Assembly (NCBI GenBank): GCA_003945285.1
Contig: AP019005.1
Span: forward strand, 1,178,001-1,242,000
Origin: Hydrogenimonas sp.
Lineage (GTDB): Bacteria; Campylobacterota; Campylobacteria; Campylobacterales; Hydrogenimonadaceae
Length of the DNA: 64,000 bases
Direction of reading: 5' to 3'
In this document: positions 50,367-60,270 of the stretch, in pieces
Layout of the letters: each line of letters opens with the position of its first letter
Position numbering within the stretch: position 1 is the first letter of the stretch
Translations under genes and position numbers: made by a program
Notes under the pieces: generated by a model
Database searches by the model: none
The model's input: only the letters and a program-made list of their open reading frames with translations
Told to the model about the DNA's origin: nothing

Positions 50367-53007
50367 GGTATCTCCTTCGGTAGTAACGCAGAACAGCCAT
50401 CTTGACTACATCGTTGAATACGAACCATGCAAGGGCATACGCCCACATGAACATTGCCCACTCCCATCCTATCGGCTCCATCAGCCCAAAACCGTATACG
50501 GCAATAACCGTACCAGCCACCGCACTGGAAAATGAAGCACCGAATAGTGCCCATGATGGCCACGGCCTCTTCCAGAACCAGTCGTCGATGCGGGTGTTGT
50601 AGATAGTACCATGCCCCGCTATGACCAGCTTCGCGAAAAATGCCGACTGTACGAAATCGAGCGGCAGATGCATAACCGTTATCAGAATCCAGAAGAGAAG
50701 GAAAGAGGATAGAACCCCGGCGATCCCGAGCCATGACGCCAATACGAAAATCTCCTTCATATCCCAGCGTACCGGTTTTTCTCTTACCTTGGTATTGTCG
50801 TAGGCAATAGTCATGATCGGAATGTCGTTCAAAAGGGCAAGCACTATGATCATTATTGCTGTGATCGGGTAGAAGTCATAGATCACAATAGCAAGCGTCA
50901 TGAAGAGAAGAATGCGAATCGTCTCTGCTATTCTATAAATTGTATAGCTCTTCATTCGTTCGAAAATCTTGCGGGACTCCTTGATCGCATCGACGATGAC
51001 CCGCAGACCTGGTGCCATCAAAACAATATCTGCCGCCGCCCTAGCGGCGTCGGTCGCCCCGCTGACCGCTATACCGCAGTCTGCTTTCTTGAGTGCCGGT
51101 GCATCGTTTACACCATCGCCCGTCATCCCGACGATATGATCCGCCTTCTGAAGCTCATCGACAATGAAATATTTATCTTCCGGAAAGACCTGTGCAAACC
51201 CGTTGGCCTCCTCGATAGCCGCGATGATCTCCGATTCGTGCTTCTTGACCGAACCTTTGGGAAGCGGCATGTTGTAGAGTTCGCGCTTCACCTTTTTCAT
51301 GATGGCGTCGACCTCTTTTTGAATCTCATCTTCGGAAGCGTCGGGATGCATCTGCTCCGTTATAGCTTTCGTAAGGATATTAGAAAGATATATATACTCC
51401 TCTACCGATTCGCCTTTTAGTTCGCGGACATCCTTTATATTTTTGCCTATTCCCAATATGGAGGCGATATATCTTGCTACGGCAATATTGTCGCCTGTAA
51501 CCATCTTCACCTCTACACCCTTCGCCTGCGCCTCCGAAATCGCCTGCTTCGAATCCTCTCTCGGAGGGTCGAACATAGGTATCAGGCCGACGAAATGGTA
51601 GATATCCTCTTCGCACCTCCTGTAAGCGACTCCCAGTGTCCTGAACCCTTTTTCGGCGAAGGCTTCGACCTGGGTATAAGCGGCTTTTTTGTCGAACTCC
51701 TTCTCTTCACACTGCTCTATGATCACTTGCGGGGCACCCTTGGTGAAGACCATGCACTCTTCGCCGCCGTAGAGCCCTTCCGTCCGTTTGTGCACCGGGT
51801 CGAAAGGGAGAAACTTCGTCATCTTGTAGCCTTCGAGTTTCCGGCGGAGGTCATGCTTGTCGATATAGTCGAAGATAGGCTTCTCTATGGGGTCGTCGTT
51901 CTCCTCTTTACTTGCAAGAGCCGCAAAAAGCATCAGCTCATCCGCGGTGTGACCGTCTGCCACATAGGGGTCGGCCAGGCTCATCCTGTTTTGCGTAAGG
52001 GTACCTGTCTTGTCGGAGCAGAGAATATCCATACCCGCCATCTCTTCTATCGATGCGAGACGGCTTACAATGGCCTGTTTGGCCGCAAGGACCTGCGCAC
52101 CCAGAGCCATAGTCACCGTCAAAACGGCAGGCATTGCTACCGGTATGGCCGATATAGTCAAGACAAGTGCGAAGACCAGAAGATCTACCGTAGGCTGATG
52201 CGTTTTCAGACCGTGGTATATTATGATCGCTATCATTACGATCGTAACCGCGATCAGAAAGTTACCTACTTTGATGACCATCACCTGGAAGTGGCTGCGC
52301 TGTTCGCGCTGCGCCTTTGCAACGAGCCCCACTGTCTTCCCGAAGTAGGTATTCAACCCGGTTCCGGTAACCTCCGCGATCATCTCACCCTGCTTTATGA
52401 CGGCATTGGCGTATAGACTTTCTCCCGGTTTCCGGTTAACGGGAAGCGACTCGCCCGTAAGTGCCGACTGATCCACAAGCAGAAAATCCCCGCCGCCCAG
52501 AAGCTTTGCGTCTGCCGGGACTATGTCGCCTATTTTCACTTTTATGATATCGCCCGGAACAAGCTCTCTGGCATCTATCTGCTGCCACTTTCCGTCCCGT
52601 AGCACCAGCGCTTTGCGGGCCAGTTTCTTCTTGAGTACCGCTATGGCGTTGAGAGCTTTCGACTCCTGGTAGAAGTCGACTATCGCATTGACCAGGAGCA
52701 TGATCATGATGACGATGAAATCTTCCCAACGTTTAGCCATGGCAGAGAGTACGGCGGCAGTCTCTATCATCCACGGAATCGGCCCCCAGAATCTTCTAAG
52801 CAGCCTATGAAGCCAGGTCTCTTCTCTCTCTTTTATCTCATTGTAACCGTACTTTTCAAGACGTTTTTTCGCCTCTTCACCGCTTAGACCTTTTATATCC
52901 TCCACACCGGAATCTACGGCATCCGTACTCTTTTCAACCTCTTCCTGCGGCTCATCTTTTTCGGAGCCTCTTCCACCGCTTGCTTTCAATTTTTCTTCTT
53001 CGTCCAC
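50350..53007 (-). CDS. Plasma-membrane proton-efflux P-type ATPase (PMA1-like)
   Basis: 885 residues, P-type IIIA. Seen: TGES actuator motif (residues 184-187), the phosphorylated aspartate 332 in SDKTGTLTQN, the ATP-binding and hinge motifs MVTGDNIAVARYIA and VGMTGDGVNDAPALKKAD, and the proline turn AIPVAMPAVLTV. Expected to pump H+ out at the cost of ATP. An extra segment of some 60 residues (EEYIYLSNILTKAITEQMHP onward) lies between the P-domain GDN region and FAQVFPEDKY. GTG start at 53007 after AAGGGGGTAGATC. First gene of an operon with the flavoprotein, PPK2 and DUF4010. Confidence 0.92.
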   Translation of the reverse strand: MDEEEKLKASGGRGSEKDEPQEEVEKSTDAVDSGVEDIKGLSGEEAKKRLEKYGYNEIKEREETWLHRLLRRFWGPIPWMIETAAVLSAMAKRWEDFIVIMIMLLVNAIVDFYQESKALNAIAVLKKKLARKALVLRDGKWQQIDARELVPGDIIKVKIGDIVPADAKLLGGGDFLLVDQSALTGESLPVNRKPGESLYANAVIKQGEMIAEVTGTGLNTYFGKTVGLVAKAQREQRSHFQVMVIKVGNFLIAVTIVMIAIIIYHGLKTHQPTVDLLVFALVLTISAIPVAMPAVLTVTMALGAQVLAAKQAIVSRLASIEEMAGMDILCSDKTGTLTQNRMSLADPYVADGHTADELMLFAALASKEENDDPIEKPIFDYIDKHDLRRKLEGYKMTKFLPFDPVHKRTEGLYGGEECMVFTKGAPQVIIEQCEEKEFDKKAAYTQVEAFAEKGFRTLGVAYRRCEEDIYHFVGLIPMFDPPREDSKQAISEAQAKGVEVKMVTGDNIAVARYIASILGIGKNIKDVRELKGESVEEYIYLSNILTKAITEQMHPDASEDEIQKEVDAIMKKVKRELYNMPLPKGSVKKHESEIIAAIEEANGFAQVFPEDKYFIVDELQKADHIVGMTGDGVNDAPALKKADCGIAVSGATDAARAAADIVLMAPGLRVIVDAIKESRKIFERMKSYTIYRIAETIRILLFMTLAIVIYDFYPITAIMIIVLALLNDIPIMTIAYDNTKVREKPVRWDMKEIFVLASWLGIAGVLSSFLLFWILITVMHLPLDFVQSAFFAKLVIAGHGTIYNTRIDDWFWKRPWPSWALFGASFSSAVAGTVIAVYGFGLMEPIGWEWAMFMWAYALAWFVFNDVVKMAVLRYYRRRYHEEVI

Positions 53008-53030
53008 GATCTACCCCCTTACTTGGATAT

Positions 53031-54428
53031 CTAAACGAATATTTTCTCTTCGGGCGCCACTATATGTGCTCTCTTCTTCACTCTTTCATCGATAGCCGTT
53101 TTAAAAACCTTCTGTTTCTCAAATTCACCGTGGATCAGGAAAATCTTCCCAAGCTTCTCGAAATGGTCCATCCAGTCGATCAGACCGTTCTGGTCGGCGT
53201 GTGCGGAGAAGCCGTTGATTGTATGAATAGCGGCCCTGACTACGACCTCTTCATGATATATGTGAATATGACGCTCACCCTCTATTATACGCCGCCCAAG
53301 GGTCCCTTCGGCCTGGTAGCCTACAAAAAGAAGAGCGTTCTTTTCGTTCCAGAGACGGTGTTTGAAGTGGTGCAGTATCCTGCCGCCTGTGCACATACCG
53401 CTTCCGGCGACGATAATGCAGCCGCTTTCAATATCATTTATCTGTTTCGACTCCTCCGGCTTGAGTGTATAGTGAACATATGGAAACTCGAAAACGGAAC
53501 CGTCACGCTTCAAAAAGTCGTTACAGCATCGGCTGAGCTCTTCATGGTAGATATCGTAGAGTCTCGTGGCCCTGATCGCCATCGGCGAATCTATGAAAAT
53601 TTTGCACTTCGGCAGCTCTTTTTTCTCATACATCTGTTTCAACAGGCACATAATCTCCTGAGTCCTCTCTATCGCGAAAGAGGGTATCAGAACGTTTCCG
53701 CCGTTAAGAAGGGTGTTGACGACTACCTCCTTGAACTCATCTTCACTATCTTTTATACCCTTGTGGTTACGGTCGCCGTATGTCGACTCTATATAGAGTA
53801 CATCGGCCTCTTCGACGAAAACCGGATCGTGCATTACCATATCGTTGCGATTACCGAGGTCACCGCTGAAGAGAATACGTTTCACTTCCCCGTTTTCCGT
53901 AAAATCGAGCTGAATCGTGGCTGAATCGAGAATATGGCCGGCGTTTCTGAATGTTGCGGTTACACCTTCGGCAAGCTTCACACTCTTTTCGTACTCCGCA
54001 TATTCGACTGGAAGATCGTAGACCGCTTTTACATCGTCAACATCGTAAAGCGGCTCTCTTACGCTCGCCTCCGCACCGCGCCGCTGCGCTTTTCTGAACT
54101 TCGTACGGTACTCCTCCTCCATCAGGTGGGCACTGTCCAGCAGTACGACCTCTGCAAGATCCATAGTGGAGCGCAGTGTTACGATACGCCCGCGAAAACC
54201 CTCTTTTACCAGCTTCGGTATCCTTCCTACATGGTCTAGGTGGGCATGTGTTATAAGCAGGATATCGACATCTTCAGGGTTGAACCCGAAGGGTTCGAAG
54301 TTTCTGTTCTCCACAACCCCCTGGAACATTCCGCAATCGACCATAATATTAGGGCCTTTCTCTATCTGAAGAAGGTGACACGACCCGGTTACCACCTCCG
54401 CCGCCCCGTAAGATTGAATGATTGCCAT
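53031..54428 (-). CDS. Beta-CASP metallo-beta-lactamase-fold RNase/exonuclease
   Basis: 465 residues. Metallo-beta-lactamase zinc motif THAHLDHVG, later NAGHILDSATIQLDF and FSGDLGNRND. A beta-CASP insert with VLIPSFAIERTQEIM and a Zn-dependent RNA-specificity domain (VAGSGMCTGGRILHHFKHRL, HTINGFSAHADQNGLIDWM, FLIHGEFEKQ) completes the fold. Related to bacterial and archaeal CPSF73-like nucleases that process or degrade RNA. ATG 54428 with AAAGGATTACAG; the frame opens 60 bases earlier. Divergent from the amino acid permease. Confidence 0.9.
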   Translation of the reverse strand: MAIIQSYGAAEVVTGSCHLLQIEKGPNIMVDCGMFQGVVENRNFEPFGFNPEDVDILLITHAHLDHVGRIPKLVKEGFRGRIVTLRSTMDLAEVVLLDSAHLMEEEYRTKFRKAQRRGAEASVREPLYDVDDVKAVYDLPVEYAEYEKSVKLAEGVTATFRNAGHILDSATIQLDFTENGEVKRILFSGDLGNRNDMVMHDPVFVEEADVLYIESTYGDRNHKGIKDSEDEFKEVVVNTLLNGGNVLIPSFAIERTQEIMCLLKQMYEKKELPKCKIFIDSPMAIRATRLYDIYHEELSRCCNDFLKRDGSVFEFPYVHYTLKPEESKQINDIESGCIIVAGSGMCTGGRILHHFKHRLWNEKNALLFVGYQAEGTLGRRIIEGERHIHIYHEEVVVRAAIHTINGFSAHADQNGLIDWMDHFEKLGKIFLIHGEFEKQKVFKTAIDERVKKRAHIVAPEEKIFV

Positions 54429-54471
54429 CTGTAATCCTTTTTTCGCTTCTAACGCTATTATAGGACAGTTT

Positions 54472-54513
54472 CGGTAAACGAATCGCAAACATACCTAAAA
54501 CTCTCGTTTACCG
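54472..54513. promoter_or_regulatory. Long inverted repeat in the divergent promoter region
   Basis: CGGTAAACGA (54472-54481) and TCGTTTACCG (54504-54513) form a perfect 10-bp inverted repeat with a 22-base spacer between the beta-CASP gene and the permease. The spacing suggests either two half sites for a dimeric or looping regulator, or two divergent -35-side sites. Confidence 0.5.
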
Positions 54514-54534
54514 TTCTTGTAATACAATACGACT

Positions 54535-55857
54535 ATGAAGAACAAAAGAGCGGAAAAGAGGAAAGCATTCGGGGTCGTAAGCGCCGTAATGCTCGGCATA
54601 GGGTCGATGGTAGGTGCCGGTATATTCATAGTGATAGGCCAGGCCGGCTCCATAGCCGGCAACATTGTGTGGCTCTCGTTTCTCATCGGCGGGGCGGCGG
54701 CGCTTCTGAGCGGCTACTCCCTGGCGAAGCTCGCCCTTCGCTACCCGTCGCGGGGAGGCATTGTGGAGTACCTGGTCCAGGGATTCGGAGAGGGTGTCTT
54801 CTCCGGCTCCGCGAGCATACTCTTCTACTTTTCGCAGCTGGTCGCCATAGCGGCGGTTGCAAAATCGTTCGGAGCCTATGCCGCCACTTTCATCCATTCG
54901 GGCTCCGCTTTCTGGGTAGATATCTACGCTGTCGGCATAGTGCTGCTCTTTACGGTCATAAACCTGATCGGCGCCTCGTTTGTAGCCCGCTCGGAAAATA
55001 TCATCGTAATGATTAAAGTGACAATACTGGTAATATTCGCCGTAACGGCACTTTTTACCGTCAAACCCGAACTGCTGGGTGTATCGAAGATGCCGCCGCT
55101 GAAAGATATGCTCTTTGCGACAGGCTTGACATTCTTCGCATACCAGGGGTTCAGCGTCATTACAAATACAGTTGAAGATATGGAGAACCCGTCGAAAAAT
55201 ATGCTCAAGTCGATGGTTATCGCCATTTTGCTGGTCGCTCTTCTCTATGTGATAACCAGCATAGCGGTTCTGGGGAATCTTCCGCTGAAAGAGGTGATAG
55301 AGGCAAAAGATTACGCTCTGGCGGAAGCGGCCAAACCGGTATTCGGAGAGTGGGGCTTCAGGATAATGGCCGCAACCGCCCTTCTCGCGACCGCTTCTGC
55401 GATCAATGCGACTCTCTTCGCCGTTACGGAGATCGGTTACACCATGGCGAAAGAGGGCAACCTGCCGAAAATCTACGAATACAACAGCTTCAGCTCCTAC
55501 GAAGGGCTCATAATAAGCGCCCTGCTCATAATTCCGATGATTCTCTTCTTCTCCCTGGCGGAGGTAACTACGGTAGCCGCCCTGACCGTACTCATCATAC
55601 AGGGAGTGGTCCATACAGGCCACCTCTTCAGGCTCAAACAGACAGGTGCGAGCAGACTGCTGGTCGCCTCCGCCGCAGCCTCGATGTTTGCAATAGCCAT
55701 CCTTACCCTAATCTATACGAGCCGGCACGATCCGCAGATCCCCCTCTACCTGCTGGGGGCATTCGCCTTCGCCTTCTTCACGGAGGTTGTTCTCAGGCTC
55801 GTAACCCACCGAACGGTTAACAGGCAGATTGTAGATCTCTTTAACTTCAGAAAATAA
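54535..55857 (+). CDS. APC-family amino acid permease
   Basis: 440 residues, about twelve membrane segments, no signal peptide. Seen: GVVSAVMLGIGSMVGAGIFI at the first segment (the helix-breaking GxGxGIF motif), LAKLALRYPSRGGIVEYLVQ, FFAYQGFSVITNTVEDMENPS, and EIGYTMAKEGNLPKIYEYN. Likely a proton-coupled amino acid or amine importer. The only -10-like hexamer, TACAAT at 54523-54528, leaves almost no leader before the ATG, and no Shine-Dalgarno is seen, so translation may be leaderless. Confidence 0.9.
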   Translation: MKNKRAEKRKAFGVVSAVMLGIGSMVGAGIFIVIGQAGSIAGNIVWLSFLIGGAAALLSGYSLAKLALRYPSRGGIVEYLVQGFGEGVFSGSASILFYFSQLVAIAAVAKSFGAYAATFIHSGSAFWVDIYAVGIVLLFTVINLIGASFVARSENIIVMIKVTILVIFAVTALFTVKPELLGVSKMPPLKDMLFATGLTFFAYQGFSVITNTVEDMENPSKNMLKSMVIAILLVALLYVITSIAVLGNLPLKEVIEAKDYALAEAAKPVFGEWGFRIMAATALLATASAINATLFAVTEIGYTMAKEGNLPKIYEYNSFSSYEGLIISALLIIPMILFFSLAEVTTVAALTVLIIQGVVHTGHLFRLKQTGASRLLVASAAASMFAIAILTLIYTSRHDPQIPLYLLGAFAFAFFTEVVLRLVTHRTVNRQIVDLFNFRK

Positions 55858-56097
55858 CCGCTGTTTTGAAGCTATGTATCCCGCTTTCCCTGCTTTTCGG
55901 AGGAAAGCTTCTCTATTCAATAAAACGGTAACCTACAATCAAGACGAAATATACAATTTTTCGCCATTCAGCTTAGCTGAAATATCTAATCACAATTTTT
56001 GATTTATATTGATGTTTAACAGTTTTAAGATTCTGCCGATCTTATTGCAAACATTATGATATAGACGATCAGATAGTATCGTTCGACGGAGGTAGAT
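55858..56097 (+). other. Intergenic stretch between the permease and second MCP
   Basis: 240 bases, AT-rich in the second half. A loose GCTTTCC...GGAAAGC hairpin near 55890-55915 may be a permease terminator, and TTCAGC-TTA-GCTGAA at 55967-55981 is a small perfect hairpin. GACGGAGGTAGAT before ATG 56098 is a good ribosome site. Nothing else recognised. Confidence 0.35.
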
Positions 56098-57204
56098 ATG
56101 GGATTTTGGGAGAAAAAAGAGCCACAGAGCCGGACGGATAGCGAAACCGACTCGTTGAGAAAAAAGATAGAGGAGCTGGAGGAGGAGAACAGACGCCTCA
56201 AAGAGAGCCTGGCTTCGGCATCAGGCCGTGAGGCAGCCGCAGGCGGATTCGAGGATCTCTTCATATATGAAAACGAACAGCTGAAAAAAGGGCTGCTCGA
56301 CATTCAGAAAAATATGGCAGAAAATGTGGATGTCTCCAAGGAGAATCTGGTAGAGACGAACAGGCTTATATCAGAGATGGAGCGCTTCACGAAAGAGATA
56401 TTGGGCATAAGCTCTACACTCGACTCTCTGCACGAGATGTCCGGCGAGTCCAGCGATACGGCACAAGTGCTCTCCGGCAGGGCCGAAGATGTAGGCTCCA
56501 TACTGAATCTAATAAAAGATATTTCCGACCAGACCAACCTTCTTGCGCTGAATGCGGCCATAGAGGCCGCAAGGGCGGGGGAGCACGGACGCGGATTCGC
56601 CGTTGTCGCCGATGAGGTCCGTAAACTGGCGGACAGAACCGACAAGGCGATAGGAGAGATAAACATAGCCCTGCAGTCCATGAAACAGGATGTAGGCGAT
56701 ATGACTATGAAAACGGAACGGATGCAGAGCCTGATAAACGATGCCAACAGTGCGGCGAAAGATTTCCACGAGAAGTTCGAAGCGGACCTGGACCTTGTCG
56801 AAAAGAGTTTCCGCAACCTGAAGTTCGTCTCCGACAGAACCTTCATGTCACTGGCGAAGCTGGACCATGTAATCTGGAAAGTGAACACATACCTCTCCGT
56901 CGGGCACCGCAAAGAGGCATTCGGTTTTGTGGACCACCACAACTGCAGACTTGGAAAATGGTACGAACAGGGAGACGGAAAAGAGTACTTCTCCGCCGCG
57001 AAAAGCTATCCTTCTCTCGTCGAGCCGCATAAAACCGTGCATAACGGCACAAAAAAGGTTTTTGCCCTCATAAAAGAGGAGCCGCTCGATTTTGAAAAGC
57101 TCAAAAGAGCGTTCGAAGAGATGGAGCGCGGCAGCGAAATGGTATTTGAAGTGCTCGACAAAGTACTTCACGAAAAAGATAAGATAGACTTAGCCGAGGG
57201 CTGA
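56098..57204 (+). CDS. Cytoplasmic methyl-accepting chemotaxis protein with C-terminal CZB domain, second paralogue
   Basis: 368 residues, same plan as the gene at 22105: an N-terminal coiled coil ([20 protein letters not shown]), the MCP hairpin core [20 protein letters not shown] and [20 protein letters not shown], and a CZB domain with [21 protein letters not shown] and [10 protein letters not shown]. It diverges strongly from its paralogue outside the hairpin. Its last 15 bases overlap the convergent mtfA end. Likely senses a cytoplasmic cue such as zinc or redox. Confidence 0.92.
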   Translation: MGFWEKKEPQSRTDSETDSLRKKIEELEEENRRLKESLASASGREAAAGGFEDLFIYENEQLKKGLLDIQKNMAENVDVSKENLVETNRLISEMERFTKEILGISSTLDSLHEMSGESSDTAQVLSGRAEDVGSILNLIKDISDQTNLLALNAAIEAARAGEHGRGFAVVADEVRKLADRTDKAIGEINIALQSMKQDVGDMTMKTERMQSLINDANSAAKDFHEKFEADLDLVEKSFRNLKFVSDRTFMSLAKLDHVIWKVNTYLSVGHRKEAFGFVDHHNCRLGKWYEQGDGKEYFSAAKSYPSLVEPHKTVHNGTKKVFALIKEEPLDFEKLKRAFEEMERGSEMVFEVLDKVLHEKDKIDLAEG

Positions 57205-58035
57205 GAATAGAGCCGCCGTATCGATTCTGTAGAACTTCTTCAACTCCTTGTAGAGGTCGGGGAAATGTTTTTCAAGTGAGACCGGGCACTGAAAGAAGCG
57301 TTCGCTCAAAACGGCAAAAAACTCGGCTTCGTTTGTGGAGGCATACTCCCCGATGAAACGGTACTCACCCCACTCACGCCCTTTGGAGACGATATCGAGT
57401 AGCTCTTCGTAACGGCGGCGGAAAATGTTGTTCCAATGTTTTCTTTCATCCGAATCCAGAGGCGGGGTGCCGTCGGCGTAACCCTCTTCGAAATCGAGCA
57501 GATGGGCAAGTTCGTGAACTATCACATTGCCGCAGCCGTGACGGTAGGCTTCATGTCTCGCCTCTCTCCAGGTGACAAGCAGCGTCCCAGGCGCCGACTC
57601 ACCCTCCAGAACCATCTCCCCGTCACTGAACACCCCTCCACTCTCATGAGCCCCGTGCACCACTACATCGTGCGGATAGATCAGTATGGTGTCAAGCTCT
57701 TCGAAAGGTTCCGGCTCGTCGTAACCCATAACCATCAACGAAGCGTAGAAAGAGATGACCGCCTTCATCTCCTCGCTAACTTCGCACTTTACGCAGATAA
57801 ACTCCTTGACGGCGGCGAAGTAGAGCATCTTCGGCCGCAGCCTCTCTTTCGCCTCCTTCGAGAGAAGCCTGTAGTGGGGAATCTTTTCGAGAGTCTCCAG
57901 CCACTCCGCGGAGAGCTCCTGTTTGGAGAGTCTCTTGTAAAGGGACATACGGCGGTAGTAGAGTATGGCCCGCCATGTCAAAAAGATGGCGAGAAGCACA
58001 AAGAAGAGCTGCATCAGGAATAGATAGTAGTTCAA
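57190..58035 (-). CDS. mtfA: MtfA-like zinc metallopeptidase (M90)
   Basis: 281 residues with an N-terminal membrane segment ([20 protein letters not shown]). The zinc site is [20 protein letters not shown], with a further region [12 protein letters not shown] carrying the third ligand. E. coli MtfA binds the glucose regulator Mlc; no Mlc homologue was recognised here. Overlaps the selU stop by four bases (ATGA), so the two are co-transcribed. Confidence 0.88.
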   Translation of the reverse strand: MNYYLFLMQLFFVLLAIFLTWRAILYYRRMSLYKRLSKQELSAEWLETLEKIPHYRLLSKEAKERLRPKMLYFAAVKEFICVKCEVSEEMKAVISFYASLMVMGYDEPEPFEELDTILIYPHDVVVHGAHESGGVFSDGEMVLEGESAPGTLLVTWREARHEAYRHGCGNVIVHELAHLLDFEEGYADGTPPLDSDERKHWNNIFRRRYEELLDIVSKGREWGEYRFIGEYASTNEAEFFAVLSERFFQCPVSLEKHFPDLYKELKKFYRIDTAALFSALG

Positions 58036-59126
58036 GACGAAAGAGCCTCTTGCAGATACTCCATAACCGAATCGGAGTCGCCGGTAAAAACCACTCTTCG
58101 GGCACGTTTTTCAATCTGGTAGTCGTACATCGGGTCGTAGTACTCTCTTAGAAGATACTCCACCCACTCCTTGTGCGGCTCTGCGCTTCCGCTTCTTATC
58201 TGTTCCGTGAAAGCGCTCTGAAGCATACTTTTGACTCTCGCGTGTCTCTCCCCTCCGAGTCTTCTTTTTATGCGGTCCATAGCCGAAGAGACCGCCTCTT
58301 TCCACTCCAGCAGAGGCTCCGTGCTTCCGATTTCGAGATACTCTCTCTGCGCATCCGCGACATACTCTCTCCATGTAATCTCTACCCTGCGATCCATAGG
58401 TGTCTGCAATATTACGAGCGGGGCCTCCCCGAAACTCGAAAAGAGCGCCTGCGGAAGGTAGAGTCTGCCGACATTTCGTCCCTCATCCTCAAAAACGAGT
58501 CTGAAGCCGTAGCTGTCGGTCTTCTCTATCAGATCGTAGGCGAGCCGGTTTTCGAAAGATATCTGCGTAGGCTGCGGCGATATTTTGCGCCCGAATGCGG
58601 AGCCTCTGTGGTTGGCCAGGGCTTCAAGATCGATGCTTGCCGCTATTTTTTCAAGCAGAAGCGTCTTGCCCGATCCGGTCCGGCCTCCGAGTATGATCGG
58701 CTCCAGTTTTCCGCCGATTCGCTCAGTCTCATCTATCAGGTATCTTCTGAAAGCCTTATATCCGCCGCGAAGCCTTGGAACCGGGCATCCGGCCAGAGCC
58801 ATCCACTCCTGTGAAATCTGCGAACGCTGACCGCCCCTGAAACAGTAGAGAAGCGCTTTAGGATGACTCTTCACGAAGCTGCACCACGCTTCGATACGCC
58901 TCTTTTTAATCTCCCCGCTTACAAGCTCATGCCCCAGCTTCAGAGCTTCGGCGTTGCCCCTCTCTTTGTAGCGGATGCCTACCAGCCTTCGCTCTTCGTC
59001 ACTCATCAGCGGCAGATTCACCGCTCCGGGAAATGCGCCCTTCTCATACTCTACCGGTGCACGTACATCGATAAGCGGCAGCCGCTTTTTCACGATGGAA
59101 CGGAAGTCGTCGAAGAGTTCTCCCAC
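58032..59126 (-). CDS. selU: tRNA 2-selenouridine synthase (SelU/MnmH)
   Basis: Replaces sulfur by selenium at the wobble 2-thiouridine of certain tRNAs, using selenophosphate. 364 residues: an N-terminal rhodanese domain with PLIDVRAPVEYEKGAFPGAV and the active-site cysteine in LLYCFRGGQRS, followed by a P-loop domain GGRTGSGKTLLLEKI. GTG start at 59126 sharing one base with the selD stop (TAGTG). Dependence on SelD directly upstream supports the assignment. Confidence 0.94.
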   Translation of the reverse strand: MGELFDDFRSIVKKRLPLIDVRAPVEYEKGAFPGAVNLPLMSDEERRLVGIRYKERGNAEALKLGHELVSGEIKKRRIEAWCSFVKSHPKALLYCFRGGQRSQISQEWMALAGCPVPRLRGGYKAFRRYLIDETERIGGKLEPIILGGRTGSGKTLLLEKIAASIDLEALANHRGSAFGRKISPQPTQISFENRLAYDLIEKTDSYGFRLVFEDEGRNVGRLYLPQALFSSFGEAPLVILQTPMDRRVEITWREYVADAQREYLEIGSTEPLLEWKEAVSSAMDRIKRRLGGERHARVKSMLQSAFTEQIRSGSAEPHKEWVEYLLREYYDPMYDYQIEKRARRVVFTGDSDSVMEYLQEALSS

Positions 59127-60157
59127 TAAACCACCTCGATCAGACGGGAGCCTTCACTTACCGTCCGGCCTATCGGTTCCAGCTTCAGGCCCCAACGTCC
59201 GGCTACATCTTCGAACGCCTCCCTCTCCTCTTTTCTGACGATAACAAGCAGCCCGCCCGAAGTCTGGGCGTCACAGAGAATCTCCCGCTGACGCTGCGTC
59301 ATGGGTCCTACCTTGTGGCCGTAGCTTTTGAAGTTCTTCTTCGCGCCGCCCGGTATGCAGCCCATCTGCCGATACTTCTCCACATTGGGAAGAAGCGGAA
59401 CCCTGTCGAACTCCACTACCGCCTTTATGCCGCTTCCTTCGCATATCTCAACCAGATGTCCGAGCAGTCCGAAGCCTGTAACGTCGGTCATCGCGACGAC
59501 ACCTTCGAGTTCTGCAAATTCGGCCCCGACACTGTTGAGAGTCGTCATAGCCTCAATAGCCGGCTCTATATCGCCTTCGGCAATCTTCTTCTGCTTCTGC
59601 GCAGTCGAGAGTATCCCTATTCCCAGCGGTTTTGTAAGATATATGTCGCAGCCCGCTTCCGCAGTGTCGTTCCGCATTAGGTTTTGGTTATCGACCCGCC
59701 CCGTTACGGCCAGACCGAAGATGGGCTCCGGCGAATCTATGGAGTGGCCTCCCGCCAGAGGAATTTTTGCCTCTTCGCAGACCGCCCTGCCCCCCTCTAT
59801 GACCTCTCTTCCGACCTCGGCGGGAAGTCTCTCTATGGGCCATCCGAATATCGAGATCGCCATCAGCGGTCTTCCTCCCATCGCATATATGTCGCTCAGG
59901 GCGTTGGTAGCCGCGATCTTTCCGAACGTATACGGATCGTCGACTATCGGCATAAAAAAATCTGTCGTCGAAAGCACCGAGGTTCCGTCGCCCAGATCGA
60001 AAGCGGCCGCATCGTCCCTGCTGGCGTTGCCGACAAGCAGGTTCGGGTAGACCGAAACTTCGGTATCGCTTTCGAGTATCTCTTCGAGCACCATGGGCGA
60101 GATTTTACACCCGCACCCCGCACCGTGACTGAATTCGGTAAGTTTTATTGTTCCCAT
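59126..60157 (-). CDS. selD: Selenide, water dikinase (selenophosphate synthase), cysteine form
   Basis: Makes selenophosphate from selenide and ATP for SelU and selenocysteine synthesis. 343 residues. The catalytic position in [11 protein letters not shown] is TGC (Cys), not TGA (Sec). Seen also: [58 protein letters not shown], and [11 protein letters not shown]. Divergent from the TonB receptor. No selA or selB in the window. Confidence 0.95.
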   Translation of the reverse strand: MGTIKLTEFSHGAGCGCKISPMVLEEILESDTEVSVYPNLLVGNASRDDAAAFDLGDGTSVLSTTDFFMPIVDDPYTFGKIAATNALSDIYAMGGRPLMAISIFGWPIERLPAEVGREVIEGGRAVCEEAKIPLAGGHSIDSPEPIFGLAVTGRVDNQNLMRNDTAEAGCDIYLTKPLGIGILSTAQKQKKIAEGDIEPAIEAMTTLNSVGAEFAELEGVVAMTDVTGFGLLGHLVEICEGSGIKAVVEFDRVPLLPNVEKYRQMGCIPGGAKKNFKSYGHKVGPMTQRQREILCDAQTSGGLLVIVRKEEREAFEDVAGRWGLKLEPIGRTVSEGSRLIEVV

Positions 60158-60270
60158 TTTTCCATCCGTTTAATCCGATTTTCGTTATACTAAGGTAATT
60201 AAAACCGTATTATGTAATTATAACCGATATAACGCGGTATATTCCTGTTCCCAAAATGCGGAGGAGCTGT

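Noticed and set aside
54508-55623. A 371-codon open frame antisense to the permease
   Set aside because: Its composition (many Arg, Tyr, Cys, Asp) is that of a shadow frame, it has no recognisable domain, and the permease on the other strand is certain.
60100-60130. Possible selenocysteine codon in selD
   Set aside because: The catalytic position is TGC (Cys), so no UGA recoding is needed.
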